DNA of 64,000 nt from Hydrogenophaga sp. Its GTDB lineage: Bacteria; Pseudomonadota; Gammaproteobacteria; Burkholderiales; Burkholderiaceae_C. Location of the stretch: positions 248,001 to 312,000 of the forward strand of contig NZ_JAUSCF010000031.1 in NCBI RefSeq assembly GCF_030651625.1, in the 5' to 3' direction. Below, piece after piece: positions 8,862 through 16,071 of this stretch. The notes beneath the pieces are model-generated. The model had not been told where the DNA came from and made no database searches. It worked only from the letters and a program-made list of their open reading frames with translations. A program made the position numbers and the translations under genes. Each line of letters starts with the position of its first letter. Position 1 is the stretch's first letter.

Positions 8862-10190
8862 TCAGTCCGGCCTGTACTGCAATGATGTGGCGCTGGTGTC
8901 CACCTCAGGAAACGGAAGCGCCGGCAGCACCACCACAGGAGAGAATCCGCCCCCTTCGGTTCGGAAGTTCGTGGTTTGCCCTGACCAGGTTCGAGCGGCC
9001 AGCAACTGCACTTCGCCTCTGTAGGTGTATGCGCGCAGGTCCACTTTCAGCCGTTTGGTCTCACCATCCACCCACACCAGCCGCTCGCTGGGGGGGACCA
9101 TGGTCTGCGCCACGTAGCTGCCGGAGAGGATGTCGCCCCAGACGCGCCGCGTCAACTTGTCGCCCCGGTAGGCGGCCCGCGAGCCGAATCCTGCCGAGGG
9201 CTTGAAGAACAGCGAGCGCCGCTGTGCCCACAAGGTCTCTGCGTTCTCGGTCGTAACCAGCCGGGTCGTGGGCACCGACTGCGCCAGCACAGCCAGACTG
9301 TCTGTATCAATGCCCCATGACGCCAGCAAAGGGGCGTCTGACAGGGTGATGAGGTTGCGTTTGTCTGCGTACAACGCATGGGTGCGCGGATGCGGCGTGA
9401 CCACCACCGCGCCGGCCTCGTAGGCAATTCTCAACGCCGCATGCTCATCGGCCTGCAAGTAAAAGTCGGTCAGGCGGCTGTAGACCATGTCCACCGGCAT
9501 GTCGCGGGGCAGGGCGGGGTGCCAGAGTGAACCGTCGCGCCATTGCAATTCACCCGGGTCTGCAATCACCGCAAGCAGGCCATGGGCAGCCAGCAAGCCA
9601 CGAACCATCTCGAATTCCGGCGCCAGGTACTGCTGAGCCGGCGAATCGTCCACGATCACGATGTTCCGCAATGAGCGCTCCGCTCGCTGAGATCGCCATT
9701 CGGCCTCGAACATGGAAACAAACGTATCGTCCTGGGCTTTGGGCGTTTCTGGAGCCTTGAAGATCTCGTCAAAGGCTTCGCAGCAAGCTCGGTGTGCGCG
9801 GGCCAGTGCCGCGTTGAGGATCGCACCGCCCGCGTTGCTGTTGATTTCAATGAGCCTGGGACCTTGGGCTGAGAGGTGGAAGTCGTAGCCCATGAACACG
9901 CCTGAAGGCCCCCAGTCCAGTCGCGCTATCGATGGTGCCTGTGCGATCGCCCGCGTCTGCCATTGCGGGCGTGCGATCACGCGCTCCAGTGCGCGCACTG
10001 TTTTGGCCAGTTGCTGACCAGTACTCGCGTCCACAAACACGGCGGTAGAGGAAAACAGGTGAGGGTGGCTTTGCGCCAGTTGGGCAACCAGCCCTTTGAG
10101 CGCAGGGTGGGTTTCCAGCTGTTCTCGCAAGCGTTCGGGTTGCAGGGTCTGGCAGGCGCAGCCCAGGTTGAGAGATTCGGCCAGGTTCAT
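8862..10190 (-). CDS. ATP-grasp-like protein of unknown function
   Basis: This is a 442-residue cytoplasmic protein. Its C-terminal half reads like an ATP-grasp ligase: LFFKPSAGFGSRAAYRGDKL (glycine-rich phosphate-binding loop), YVAQTMVPPSER, a basic/acidic KVDLRAYTYRGE block and TNFRTEGGGFSP. An earlier GYDFHLSAQGPRLIEINSNAG segment is also typical of metal-binding residues in ATP-grasp enzymes, suggesting a permuted or duplicated arrangement like that of glutathionylspermidine-synthase-type proteins. The substrate is unknown. It is transcribed divergently from olsB across 321 bp containing a four-unit Pho-box-like array, so it might share phosphate control. No clear ribosome binding site precedes the ATG. 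Confidence 0.7.
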   Translation of the reverse strand: MNLAESLNLGCACQTLQPERLREQLETHPALKGLVAQLAQSHPHLFSSTAVFVDASTGQQLAKTVRALERVIARPQWQTRAIAQAPSIARLDWGPSGVFMGYDFHLSAQGPRLIEINSNAGGAILNAALARAHRACCEAFDEIFKAPETPKAQDDTFVSMFEAEWRSQRAERSLRNIVIVDDSPAQQYLAPEFEMVRGLLAAHGLLAVIADPGELQWRDGSLWHPALPRDMPVDMVYSRLTDFYLQADEHAALRIAYEAGAVVVTPHPRTHALYADKRNLITLSDAPLLASWGIDTDSLAVLAQSVPTTRLVTTENAETLWAQRRSLFFKPSAGFGSRAAYRGDKLTRRVWGDILSGSYVAQTMVPPSERLVWVDGETKRLKVDLRAYTYRGEVQLLAARTWSGQTTNFRTEGGGFSPVVVLPALPFPEVDTSATSLQYRPD

Positions 10191-10283
10191 GTTGTTGTCG
10201 GGCTATCCGTTGCCGTTGCCGATGCCGCTGGGCAGAGCCGTCGCGGCGGACGCCATCTTTCAAAGGAAATTGCAGTGTTTGAG

Positions 10284-10323
10284 CATGCAGGTTTTCTCCT
10301 CGCCGTGCAAGAAAACCTGCATG
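10284..10323. repeat. 14-bp perfect inverted repeat (operator or leader hairpin)
   Basis: CATGCAGGTTTTCT at 10284-10297 is exactly complementary to the segment at 10310-10323, with a 12-base loop. No T-run follows on either strand, so it does not look like a standard terminator. It lies 11 bp upstream of the Pho-box-like array. It could be a dimeric-regulator operator, or a hairpin in the 5' leader of the minus-strand gene starting at 10190. Confidence 0.65.
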
Positions 10324-10334
10324 GCTGGCAAAAA

Positions 10335-10374
10335 ATGTCATCAAAACTTCACGCAGTTGCCACGCGTGAGTCAC
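10335..10374 (+). promoter_or_regulatory. Tandem Pho-box-like array upstream of olsB
   Basis: Four 7-mers occur at exact 11-bp spacing: ATGTCAT (10335), ACTTCAC (10346), TTGCCAC (10357) and GAGTCAC (10368), separated by 4-bp spacers. The E. coli Pho box is two CTGTCA(T/C)-like heptamers separated by 4 bp, and PhoB binds such units in tandem. All four share CA(C/T) at the end. A -10-like CAGAAT (10385-10390) starts exactly 10 bases after the last heptamer, which is the usual geometry of PhoB-activated promoters lacking a -35 box. Several heptamers are weak individually; periodicity and spacing are the main evidence. Confidence 0.65.
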
Positions 10375-10458
10375 GCGGAATTCCCAGAATGCAGGTTCAT
10401 GAACAGACACACAAACCACACGGAGCCGTCGAGCGCCCCGTTTGCGAAGGATACGATC

Positions 10459-10515
10459 ATGAACCAGACCCGGCGTCGTCGTTTGATGCTGAACGCTTGT
10501 GGAGGCCGTTCATGA
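10459..10515 (+). CDS. 18-codon arginine-rich leader ORF overlapping olsB
   Basis: The ORF encodes MNQTRRRRLMLNACGGRS. It has its own Shine-Dalgarno-like GAAGGA (10446-10451) 7 bases before the ATG, and its TGA overlaps the olsB ATG as ATGA. The GGAGG that serves olsB lies inside this ORF, so ribosomes translating it would clear or occupy the olsB start. Four consecutive arginine codons (CGG CGT CGT CGT) are unusual in so short a peptide. OlsB uses ornithine, a product of arginine metabolism, so an arginine-sensing leader is an attractive but untested idea. It could also be a chance ORF. Confidence 0.45.
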   Translation: MNQTRRRRLMLNACGGRS

Positions 10516-11378
10516 AAGAACTGCCCACCCCCACCCTGGACCTTTCGCCATTGAAGATGCCACGGCGGTGGTCTTCACCCAAGACAGATTTTGTCCCAGC
10601 GGTGGTGATCCCATCCGCGATCACGCCCGAGATCCGCAAGGGAGGCATCGAAGTGGCCTGGGCCCGGCATCAGGACGAAGTCCGCGAAGCCCAGCGGCTG
10701 CGTCACGACGTGTTCGCCGGTGAAATGGGTGCCATTCTCTCCAACGCCCTGCCGGGGCACGACGTGGACCTGTTTGACGATTTCTGCGAGCACCTGCTTG
10801 TGCGCGACAGCGAGACACGCGCGGTGATCGGCACCTACCGGGTGCTCACACCAGCGCAGGCACGCCGTGTGGGCAGCACCTACAGCGACACCGAATTCGA
10901 CCTCACCCGGTTGCGGCTCATGCGTGAGCGCATGGTCGAACTGGGCCGCAGCTGTGTGCATGCAGACCATCGCCATGGCGGCGTGATCATGGCCTTGTGG
11001 GGTGCGCTGGCCGAATTCATGGTGCGCAACCAGCTGGACACCATGATTGGCTGCGCGAGCATACCGATGAATTGCCAAGGCCTGCACGGCCGGGTGGGTG
11101 GTGGGCATGCAGCCGCCAGCATCTGGCGACAGGTCAAGGAAAAACACCTCGCATCGATCGAATTCCACGTTCGCCCCCGCCTGCCCCTGCCCATCGACAA
11201 GCTGGACGACACGCTGGACGTGGAGCCGCCGGCATTGATCAAGGGCTATCTGCGCCTGGGCGCGAAGGTGCTCGGCCCGCCAGCATGGGATCCAGACTTC
11301 AACGCGGCGGATCTGCCGATGATGATGCGCATCACCGATCTGCCGCCTCGCTACCGCAAGCATTTTCTGGGGGCGTGA
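10512..11378 (+). CDS. olsB: L-ornithine N-alpha-acyltransferase OlsB
   Basis: OlsB transfers a 3-hydroxyacyl group from acyl-ACP to ornithine, giving lyso-ornithine lipid, the first step towards phosphorus-free ornithine lipids. The 288-residue protein matches the OlsB/GNAT-type family: RLRHDVFAGEMGA, FDDFCEHLLVRD, VIGTYRVLTP, ELGRSCVHADHRHGG and a C-terminal PPLIKGYLR-like block (PPALIKGYLRLGAKVLG). The ATG at 10512 is chosen because GGAGG lies 6 bases upstream; an in-frame extension back to 9963 would run into the divergent gene. No olsA is visible nearby, so the second acyl transfer must be encoded elsewhere. It overlaps the following gene by one base (TGATG). Confidence 0.9.
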   Translation: MKELPTPTLDLSPLKMPRRWSSPKTDFVPAVVIPSAITPEIRKGGIEVAWARHQDEVREAQRLRHDVFAGEMGAILSNALPGHDVDLFDDFCEHLLVRDSETRAVIGTYRVLTPAQARRVGSTYSDTEFDLTRLRLMRERMVELGRSCVHADHRHGGVIMALWGALAEFMVRNQLDTMIGCASIPMNCQGLHGRVGGGHAAASIWRQVKEKHLASIEFHVRPRLPLPIDKLDDTLDVEPPALIKGYLRLGAKVLGPPAWDPDFNAADLPMMMRITDLPPRYRKHFLGA

Positions 11379-12292
11379 TGAGGACCGCGTTCGAAGCACT
11401 CGGCGGCTGGGCATACAAAGCAGGGCTGCCGAACGGTTTCGAAGACGTCACCGATGAAGACGATGCGGGTCAGGGGGGGGGTGAACGCGCGCGCTTCCGG
11501 GCCGTGTTCATTTCAGACTTGCACCTGGGTACAGCAGGTTGCCAGGCCCATGCGCTGCTCGACTTTCTCAAGCACCACCCGAGCCATACGCTGTATCTGG
11601 TGGGCGACATCATCGACGGCTGGCAACTCCGCCGCAAATGGTACTGGCCCCAGGCGCACAACGACGTGGTGCAAAAGCTCCTCCGCCGGGCGCGCAAAGG
11701 TTGCAGGGTGGTGTTCGTGCCAGGCAATCACGACGAATTTGCGAGGCAGTTCCACGGGCACAGCTTTGGTGGCATCGAGGTGATCAACGAGGCTGTGCAC
11801 ACCATGGCGGACGGGCGCCGGTTGTGGGTGGTGCACGGTGACCATTTTGATGGTGTCATCCAGTGTGCCAAGTGGCTGGCGTACGTGGGGGACAATCTTT
11901 ACGAGTTCACGCTGCGTCTGAATCGGCACCTCAATTCATTGCGCGCACGCATGGGCCTGCCCTATTGGTCGCTGTCGCAATACCTCAAGCACAAGGTGAA
12001 AACGGCCGTCAACTACGTGTCGGACTTTGAAGGCGCCGTTGCCGCGGAAGCCCGCCGGCAAGGCTACCAGGGCGTGGTTTGCGGGCACATTCACCGGCCA
12101 GAGATGCGCACCATCGACGGCACGCTCTACTGCAACGATGGTGACTGGGTAGAGAGCCTGTCCGCGCTGGTGGAGCACATGGACGGCCGGCTCGAACTGG
12201 TGCATTGGGCGCCTTTGGTGAGCAAGCAGCCGGGCACACCAGAGATGGCATCGCTACCTCAAAGCATCGAGCGTCCAGGCGAGCTGGTCTGA
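11378..12292 (+). CDS. PlcP/LpxH-family metallophosphoesterase
   Basis: This 304-residue calcineurin-like phosphoesterase carries the full metal-binding set: SDLHLG, VGDIIDGW, GNHDE, VHGDHFDG and CGHIHRPE. Automatic annotation would call it UDP-2,3-diacylglucosamine diphosphatase (LpxH). The same superfamily includes rhizobial PlcP, a phospholipase C that degrades phospholipids under phosphate starvation and is under PhoB control. Its one-base overlap with olsB, behind a Pho-box-like array, favours the PlcP role: phospholipid breakdown paired with ornithine-lipid synthesis. That choice is inference from context. Finding another lpxH elsewhere in the genome would support it. Confidence 0.8.
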   Translation: MRTAFEALGGWAYKAGLPNGFEDVTDEDDAGQGGGERARFRAVFISDLHLGTAGCQAHALLDFLKHHPSHTLYLVGDIIDGWQLRRKWYWPQAHNDVVQKLLRRARKGCRVVFVPGNHDEFARQFHGHSFGGIEVINEAVHTMADGRRLWVVHGDHFDGVIQCAKWLAYVGDNLYEFTLRLNRHLNSLRARMGLPYWSLSQYLKHKVKTAVNYVSDFEGAVAAEARRQGYQGVVCGHIHRPEMRTIDGTLYCNDGDWVESLSALVEHMDGRLELVHWAPLVSKQPGTPEMASLPQSIERPGELV

Positions 12293-12380
12293 CGGCATGG
12301 AGGGCTGCCTCACCGGACAGGGGCAACACGTTCGATGTCGGCAGCGCTGCAGGCGCAGATGGGTCTTGACAAGATGTGCT

Positions 12381-12398
12381 TTGACATGAAACTGTCAC
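12381..12398 (+). promoter_or_regulatory. Pho box upstream of ppk
   Basis: TTGACAT-GAAA-CTGTCAC fits the 7-4-7 Pho box layout very closely: the second heptamer is a perfect CTGTCAC and the first matches CTGTCAT at five of seven positions. It lies 102 bp before the ppk ATG. An AATAAT hexamer (12420-12425) follows 21 bp downstream, farther than the usual 10 bp, so the exact promoter is uncertain. Confidence 0.7.
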
Positions 12399-12500
12399 AT
12401 AAACCCCGGTTCCCCGTTGAATAATGATGGGTTTTGTGTGGTGGTCGGTCGGGTCTTGCCGGCTTCTTTCACCCCGCAGTCCACTTTTCCCTTGGTATTC

Positions 12501-14579
12501 ATGAGCGCGAGCAGCCCACAGACAAAAATCCCCTTCCTGGATCGCGACCACAGCATCCTGGCTTTCAACGAACGGGTGATGGACTGGGCACGCCGACCCA
12601 ATGTGCCGCTGCTCGAGCGTTTGCGCTACCTGAGCATCGTCTCAAGCAACCTGGATGAGTTCTTCGAGGTGCGCATGGCGCCTCACCTGAGTGCTTTCAA
12701 GGCCAATGAACAGCGGGGTCTGTACACCGCGCAGACACACCAGCTGATTGCCGACAAGATTCACCAGCTGGTGGCGCAGCAATACGCCATTTACAACGAC
12801 GAGCTGCTGCCCTTGCTTGAGAAGAAGGGCATCAAGCTCATTTCCCACGGGGAACGCAACCCCCGCCAGCGTCGCTGGATCAAGGAGTATTTCAGCCGCG
12901 AAGTGCAGCCCCTGCTGCTGCCGATTGGCCTTGACCCCTCGCACCCCTTTCCACAGGTGGCGAACAAGTCGCTCAACTTCATCGTGCGCCTCACGGGCAA
13001 AGACGCCTTCGGCCGCGAGAACGAAATCGCCATTGTCAAGGTACCGCGCATCCTCCCGCGCTTCTTTCGCATGCCGCCGGTCAAGGGGTCGAAACAGACG
13101 CACTTCGTGTCGATCTCCAGCCTGATCCGCTCCCACCTGGGTGACTTGTTTCCGGGCCGACAGGTCACAGAGTTTTCGCAGTTCCGGGTCACCCGCCACT
13201 CCGATCTGGCGGTGGACGAAGAAGAGGTGAAGAACCTTCGAACCGCCTTGCGCAAGGGGCTGCAGCAGCGCCACTACGGCGAGGCCTTGCGTCTGGAAGT
13301 CACCGCCGGTTGCTCGGAATACCTCTCGGGGTTCCTGCTGGCGCAGTTCGGTCTGCCTGAACAGGCGCTCTACCGCGTGCCAGGGCCTGTGAACCTGGTG
13401 CGGCTGAACCAGCTGATCGACCAGGTGGACGCACCCGCGCTGCGCTTCGAGCGCTACAGCGCTGGCTGGCCCGCCCAGCTCACACCGGGACAATCGTTCT
13501 TCGAACGCTTGCAGCAAGGCGACGTGCTGATTCATCAACCCTACGAGAGCTTTGACGCGGTGCTGGCCTTTTTGCGCGAAGCGGTGGAAGACCCGCAGGT
13601 GCTGGCCATCAAACAAACCATATACCGGGCAGGCGCGCGTTCTGAACTGATGAACCTGCTGCGCGAAGCTGTGCGGCGCGGCAAGGAAGTCACTGCTGTG
13701 GTGGAGCTCAAGGCGCGTTTTGACGAAGAGGCCAACATCAACTATGCCGAACGCCTGGAGTCTGTGGGTGCGCAGGTGGTGTACGGCGTGGTGGGCCTCA
13801 AGACACACGCCAAGATGCTGCTGGTCACGCGGCGCGAGGACGGGCAATTGCGCCGCTATGCCCACATGTCCACCGGCAATTACAACGCATCCACCGCCAA
13901 GCTCTATACCGACCTCAACTACCTCACGGCAGATGAGGCACTCACCGCCGACCTCGACCAGATCTTCCTGCACCTGGCCAGTCAGAACCGTTTGCCCAAG
14001 CTCAACAAGGCCTTGATCGCGCCGTTTCACCTGCACAAGGCCATGCTGGAAAAGGTCGACGCTGCGGCGGCCGCAGCGCGCGAAGGCAAGGAGGCGCGCA
14101 TCATCCTCAAGATGAATGCGCTCACCGATGAACAACTGTCGCGCGCGCTCGCACATGCCTCCCAGCAAGGCGTGAAGGTCGACATCATCGTGCGTGGGGC
14201 GTGCATCCTGCCTGCGCAGGTGCCCGGCATCACCGACAATGTGCAGGTGCGTTCCATCATAGGCCGGTTGCTCGAGCACTCCAGGGTGTTTTACTTCCGG
14301 GTCGACGGCAACGAAGAGTTGTGGCTTTCGAGTGCCGACTGGATGAACCGCAACATGCTCCGCCGACTGGAACTCGCCTGGCCCGTGACCGACGCCAGCC
14401 TTCGCAACCGGATCATGGACGAATGCCTGACCGCCAGCCTGCACGACAACAAGGATGCCTGGCTGCTGCAGCCTGACGGGCGCTACGTGCCAGCCGGGCA
14501 AGGCGGCACTGTCAAGGCCCGCAGTGCCCAGCATTCTGCGCAGGCCGCACTGATGGCCCGGTACGGCAGCAAAGGTTGA
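12501..14579 (+). CDS. ppk: Polyphosphate kinase Ppk1
   Basis: Ppk1 reversibly polymerises the gamma-phosphate of ATP into inorganic polyphosphate. The 692-residue protein has the family's start (PFLDRDHSILAFNERVMDWA) and the two phospholipase-D-like histidines: His436 in LKTHAKMLLV, the autophosphorylated residue, and His593 in RLLEHSRVFYF, matching E. coli His435 and His592. A start at 12501 gives the normal length; the upstream in-frame extension reads into the promoter and Pho box. The next gene follows at once. Control by PhoB is suggested by the Pho box at 12381. Confidence 0.97.
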   Translation: MSASSPQTKIPFLDRDHSILAFNERVMDWARRPNVPLLERLRYLSIVSSNLDEFFEVRMAPHLSAFKANEQRGLYTAQTHQLIADKIHQLVAQQYAIYNDELLPLLEKKGIKLISHGERNPRQRRWIKEYFSREVQPLLLPIGLDPSHPFPQVANKSLNFIVRLTGKDAFGRENEIAIVKVPRILPRFFRMPPVKGSKQTHFVSISSLIRSHLGDLFPGRQVTEFSQFRVTRHSDLAVDEEEVKNLRTALRKGLQQRHYGEALRLEVTAGCSEYLSGFLLAQFGLPEQALYRVPGPVNLVRLNQLIDQVDAPALRFERYSAGWPAQLTPGQSFFERLQQGDVLIHQPYESFDAVLAFLREAVEDPQVLAIKQTIYRAGARSELMNLLREAVRRGKEVTAVVELKARFDEEANINYAERLESVGAQVVYGVVGLKTHAKMLLVTRREDGQLRRYAHMSTGNYNASTAKLYTDLNYLTADEALTADLDQIFLHLASQNRLPKLNKALIAPFHLHKAMLEKVDAAAAAAREGKEARIILKMNALTDEQLSRALAHASQQGVKVDIIVRGACILPAQVPGITDNVQVRSIIGRLLEHSRVFYFRVDGNEELWLSSADWMNRNMLRRLELAWPVTDASLRNRIMDECLTASLHDNKDAWLLQPDGRYVPAGQGGTVKARSAQHSAQAALMARYGSKG

Positions 14580-14596
14580 ACCCAGGAGCACCAATC

Positions 14597-15079
14597 GTGG
14601 ATCTCATTCTGTGGCGCCATGCCGAAGCCCATGAGCATCCCGACTTGTTGCAGGGGGTGCCGGGCGATGCCCAGGATCTGGCGCGCCGCCTGACCTCTCG
14701 CGGTGAAAAGCAGGCCTCACGCATGGCGGCGTGGCTGGACAGGCAGTTGCCAGAGGGGGCACGGGTTTTCTCCAGCCCGGCTGCTCGCTGCGAACAGACC
14801 GTGATGGCGCTTGATCGCAAGTTCAAGCTGCGCGACGAACTGCTGCCCGAGGGCGACCCGCTGGATCTGCTGGAACTGGCTCAATGGCCTCTGGGGAAGT
14901 CACCCGTGGTGGTGGTGGGCCACCAACCCACGCTGGGGCGTGTGATTGCCCGGCTTCTGAGCTTGAACGAGGAAGACTGCTCTGTAAAAAAGGGGGCTTT
15001 GTGGTGGCTGCGCCACCGCGAACGGGGCAACGTCAGCCAGACCGTCGTGGTGACGGTACAGACGCCGGAGTTGCTTTAG
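14597..15079 (+). CDS. sixA: Phosphohistidine phosphatase SixA
   Basis: This 160-residue histidine phosphatase superfamily member has the catalytic RHAEAHEH motif at residues 7-14 and the second histidine in VVVGHQPTLG. E. coli SixA dephosphorylates phosphohistidine, notably in the nitrogen PTS and on HPt domains. The GTG at 14597 is preferred because AGGAG precedes it by 8 bases and the protein then begins MDLILWRHAE. An in-frame TTG at 14576 overlapping the ppk stop is the alternative. It is probably co-transcribed with ppk. The HPt-containing kinase encoded about 1 kb downstream is a conceivable substrate, but nothing in the sequence proves it. Confidence 0.9.
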   Translation: MDLILWRHAEAHEHPDLLQGVPGDAQDLARRLTSRGEKQASRMAAWLDRQLPEGARVFSSPAARCEQTVMALDRKFKLRDELLPEGDPLDLLELAQWPLGKSPVVVVGHQPTLGRVIARLLSLNEEDCSVKKGALWWLRHRERGNVSQTVVVTVQTPELL

Positions 15080-15097
15080 GGCAAGGCTGAAAAAGCC

Positions 15098-15266
15098 CTA
15101 GGAGCCTGCGCGGCAGAACGACATCGGCTGCAACGCATGGGAAAAGAGCCCAATTCGCCTCCGTTTTTCCGGCTGTGGCTACGGCCACAGTCCTCAAAAT
15201 CGACGCCGAATTGGGCTCTTTTCCCACGCGTTTCACTTCGATGCCTTCTGCCGCGCAGGCTCCTAG
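15098..15266. repeat. 169-bp nested palindromic element between convergent genes
   Basis: Three nested inverted repeats share one centre. The outer arms are 21 bp and perfect (15098-15118 with 15246-15266, starting CTAGGAGCCTGCG). The middle arms are 19 bp and perfect (15139-15157 with 15207-15225, GGGAAAAGAGCCCAATTCG). The innermost is a 7-bp hairpin with a 4-base loop (15173-15179 with 15184-15190). It fills the space between sixA and the convergent gene ending at 15373. It could be a MITE/REP-like element, a bidirectional terminator or a structured RNA. The rest of 15080-15372 shows no gene. Confidence 0.85.
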
Positions 15267-15372
15267 CCGGCTCGCGTGCCTGTGTGGACCTGCCCCGCGT
15301 CGCCATGGACGCATCCCGGGAAGAACCCTCGACGCATTCAGAAACCCCAGGGAGGTTTCAAAACGGTCGTTC

Positions 15373-15891
15373 TCAGGCTTGTGGAGCAGGGGATTTGGCC
15401 GCCAAAACCGCCTTGACGGCGGGATGAGCGCTGACAACGGGCTTGGCGACCGCTTTCACCTCAGGTGTTGCAGCAGGGTTGGCTGCTGCCTTGGTCGCAA
15501 CTTTGCGTGGAACAACCGCTTTTTTCACCACGGCCTTGGCTGGCGCGGGCTTGCTCTGGACAGCCTTGGCTGCTGGCTTGCTGGCAGCGGCAGGTTTTGC
15601 TGCGGGCTTTGCAACGGGTTTTGCAGCCGGTTTGGCTGTAACGGATGCGGCAGGGCGACCGGTTTTCAGGGTGGGTACCGATGCCAGTGCGGCCTTGAGT
15701 GCGCCGTCATTCAACCCGGTCAGCAGCATCAGTCCCGCGCGGAGCAGCTCACTTTTCTTGACGCTGGTACCTAGCGAAATGGCGCGGGTTTTCAGGAGGT
15801 CGATGGCGGCGAACTCGGCTTTGGGGATGGTGAAACTGTCGCGAACGAGCTTTGGCTTCTTGTTGCTGGATTTGGTGTTCTGGCTGGCCAT
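15373..15891 (-). CDS. Ribbon-helix-helix-like protein with histone H1-like Lys/Ala/Pro tail
   Basis: This 172-residue basic protein is in two parts. Residues 1-70 look like a small DNA-binding domain of ribbon-helix-helix type (DSFTIPKAEFAAIDLLKTRA, then KKSELLRAGLMLL). Residues 75-172 are a low-complexity tail of AAKPAAKP-type repeats, like histone H1-like nucleoid proteins. The start at 15891 has GGAG 6 bases upstream. Upstream, ACGGT is directly repeated 11 bp apart around ATAT (15930-15943), a possible self-operator. Likely role: nucleoid-associated or chromatin-compacting protein (inference). There is no enzymatic motif. Confidence 0.72.
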   Translation of the reverse strand: MASQNTKSSNKKPKLVRDSFTIPKAEFAAIDLLKTRAISLGTSVKKSELLRAGLMLLTGLNDGALKAALASVPTLKTGRPAASVTAKPAAKPVAKPAAKPAAASKPAAKAVQSKPAPAKAVVKKAVVPRKVATKAAANPAATPEVKAVAKPVVSAHPAVKAVLAAKSPAPQA

Positions 15892-16071
15892 GAGGCGCTC
15901 CGGGTGGTTTGAGATGGGCGATAGTGTAAACGGTATATACGGTTTATGGATGCATGCGGAGAGCGTGATCTGCATGACATTTTCGTGACAAGTCGAATCC
16001 AGGGGCAAGGGATGGAGCGCAGGCAAACTTGTTCCTCGTGCGCCTCTTTTGCACCCTTGCGTTGAGCCGAC

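Larger units (their letters stand above)
10191..10511. promoter_or_regulatory. Divergent control region between ATP-grasp-like gene and olsB
   Basis: This 321-bp gap contains four separately listed elements: a 14-bp perfect inverted repeat, a tandem Pho-box-like array, a -10-like hexamer, and an 18-codon ORF overlapping the olsB start. ATGCAGGTT occurs in the left arm of the inverted repeat and again at 10389-10397, just at the predicted -10, and the right arm carries it inverted. The density of elements implies that olsB, and perhaps the divergent gene, is tightly regulated. Confidence 0.6.

Noticed and set aside
12642..14594. A 650-codon open frame antisense to ppk
   Set aside because: It lies opposite a highly conserved gene with both catalytic histidines. 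High GC content with third-position bias opens antisense frames, and the translation shows no recognisable motif.
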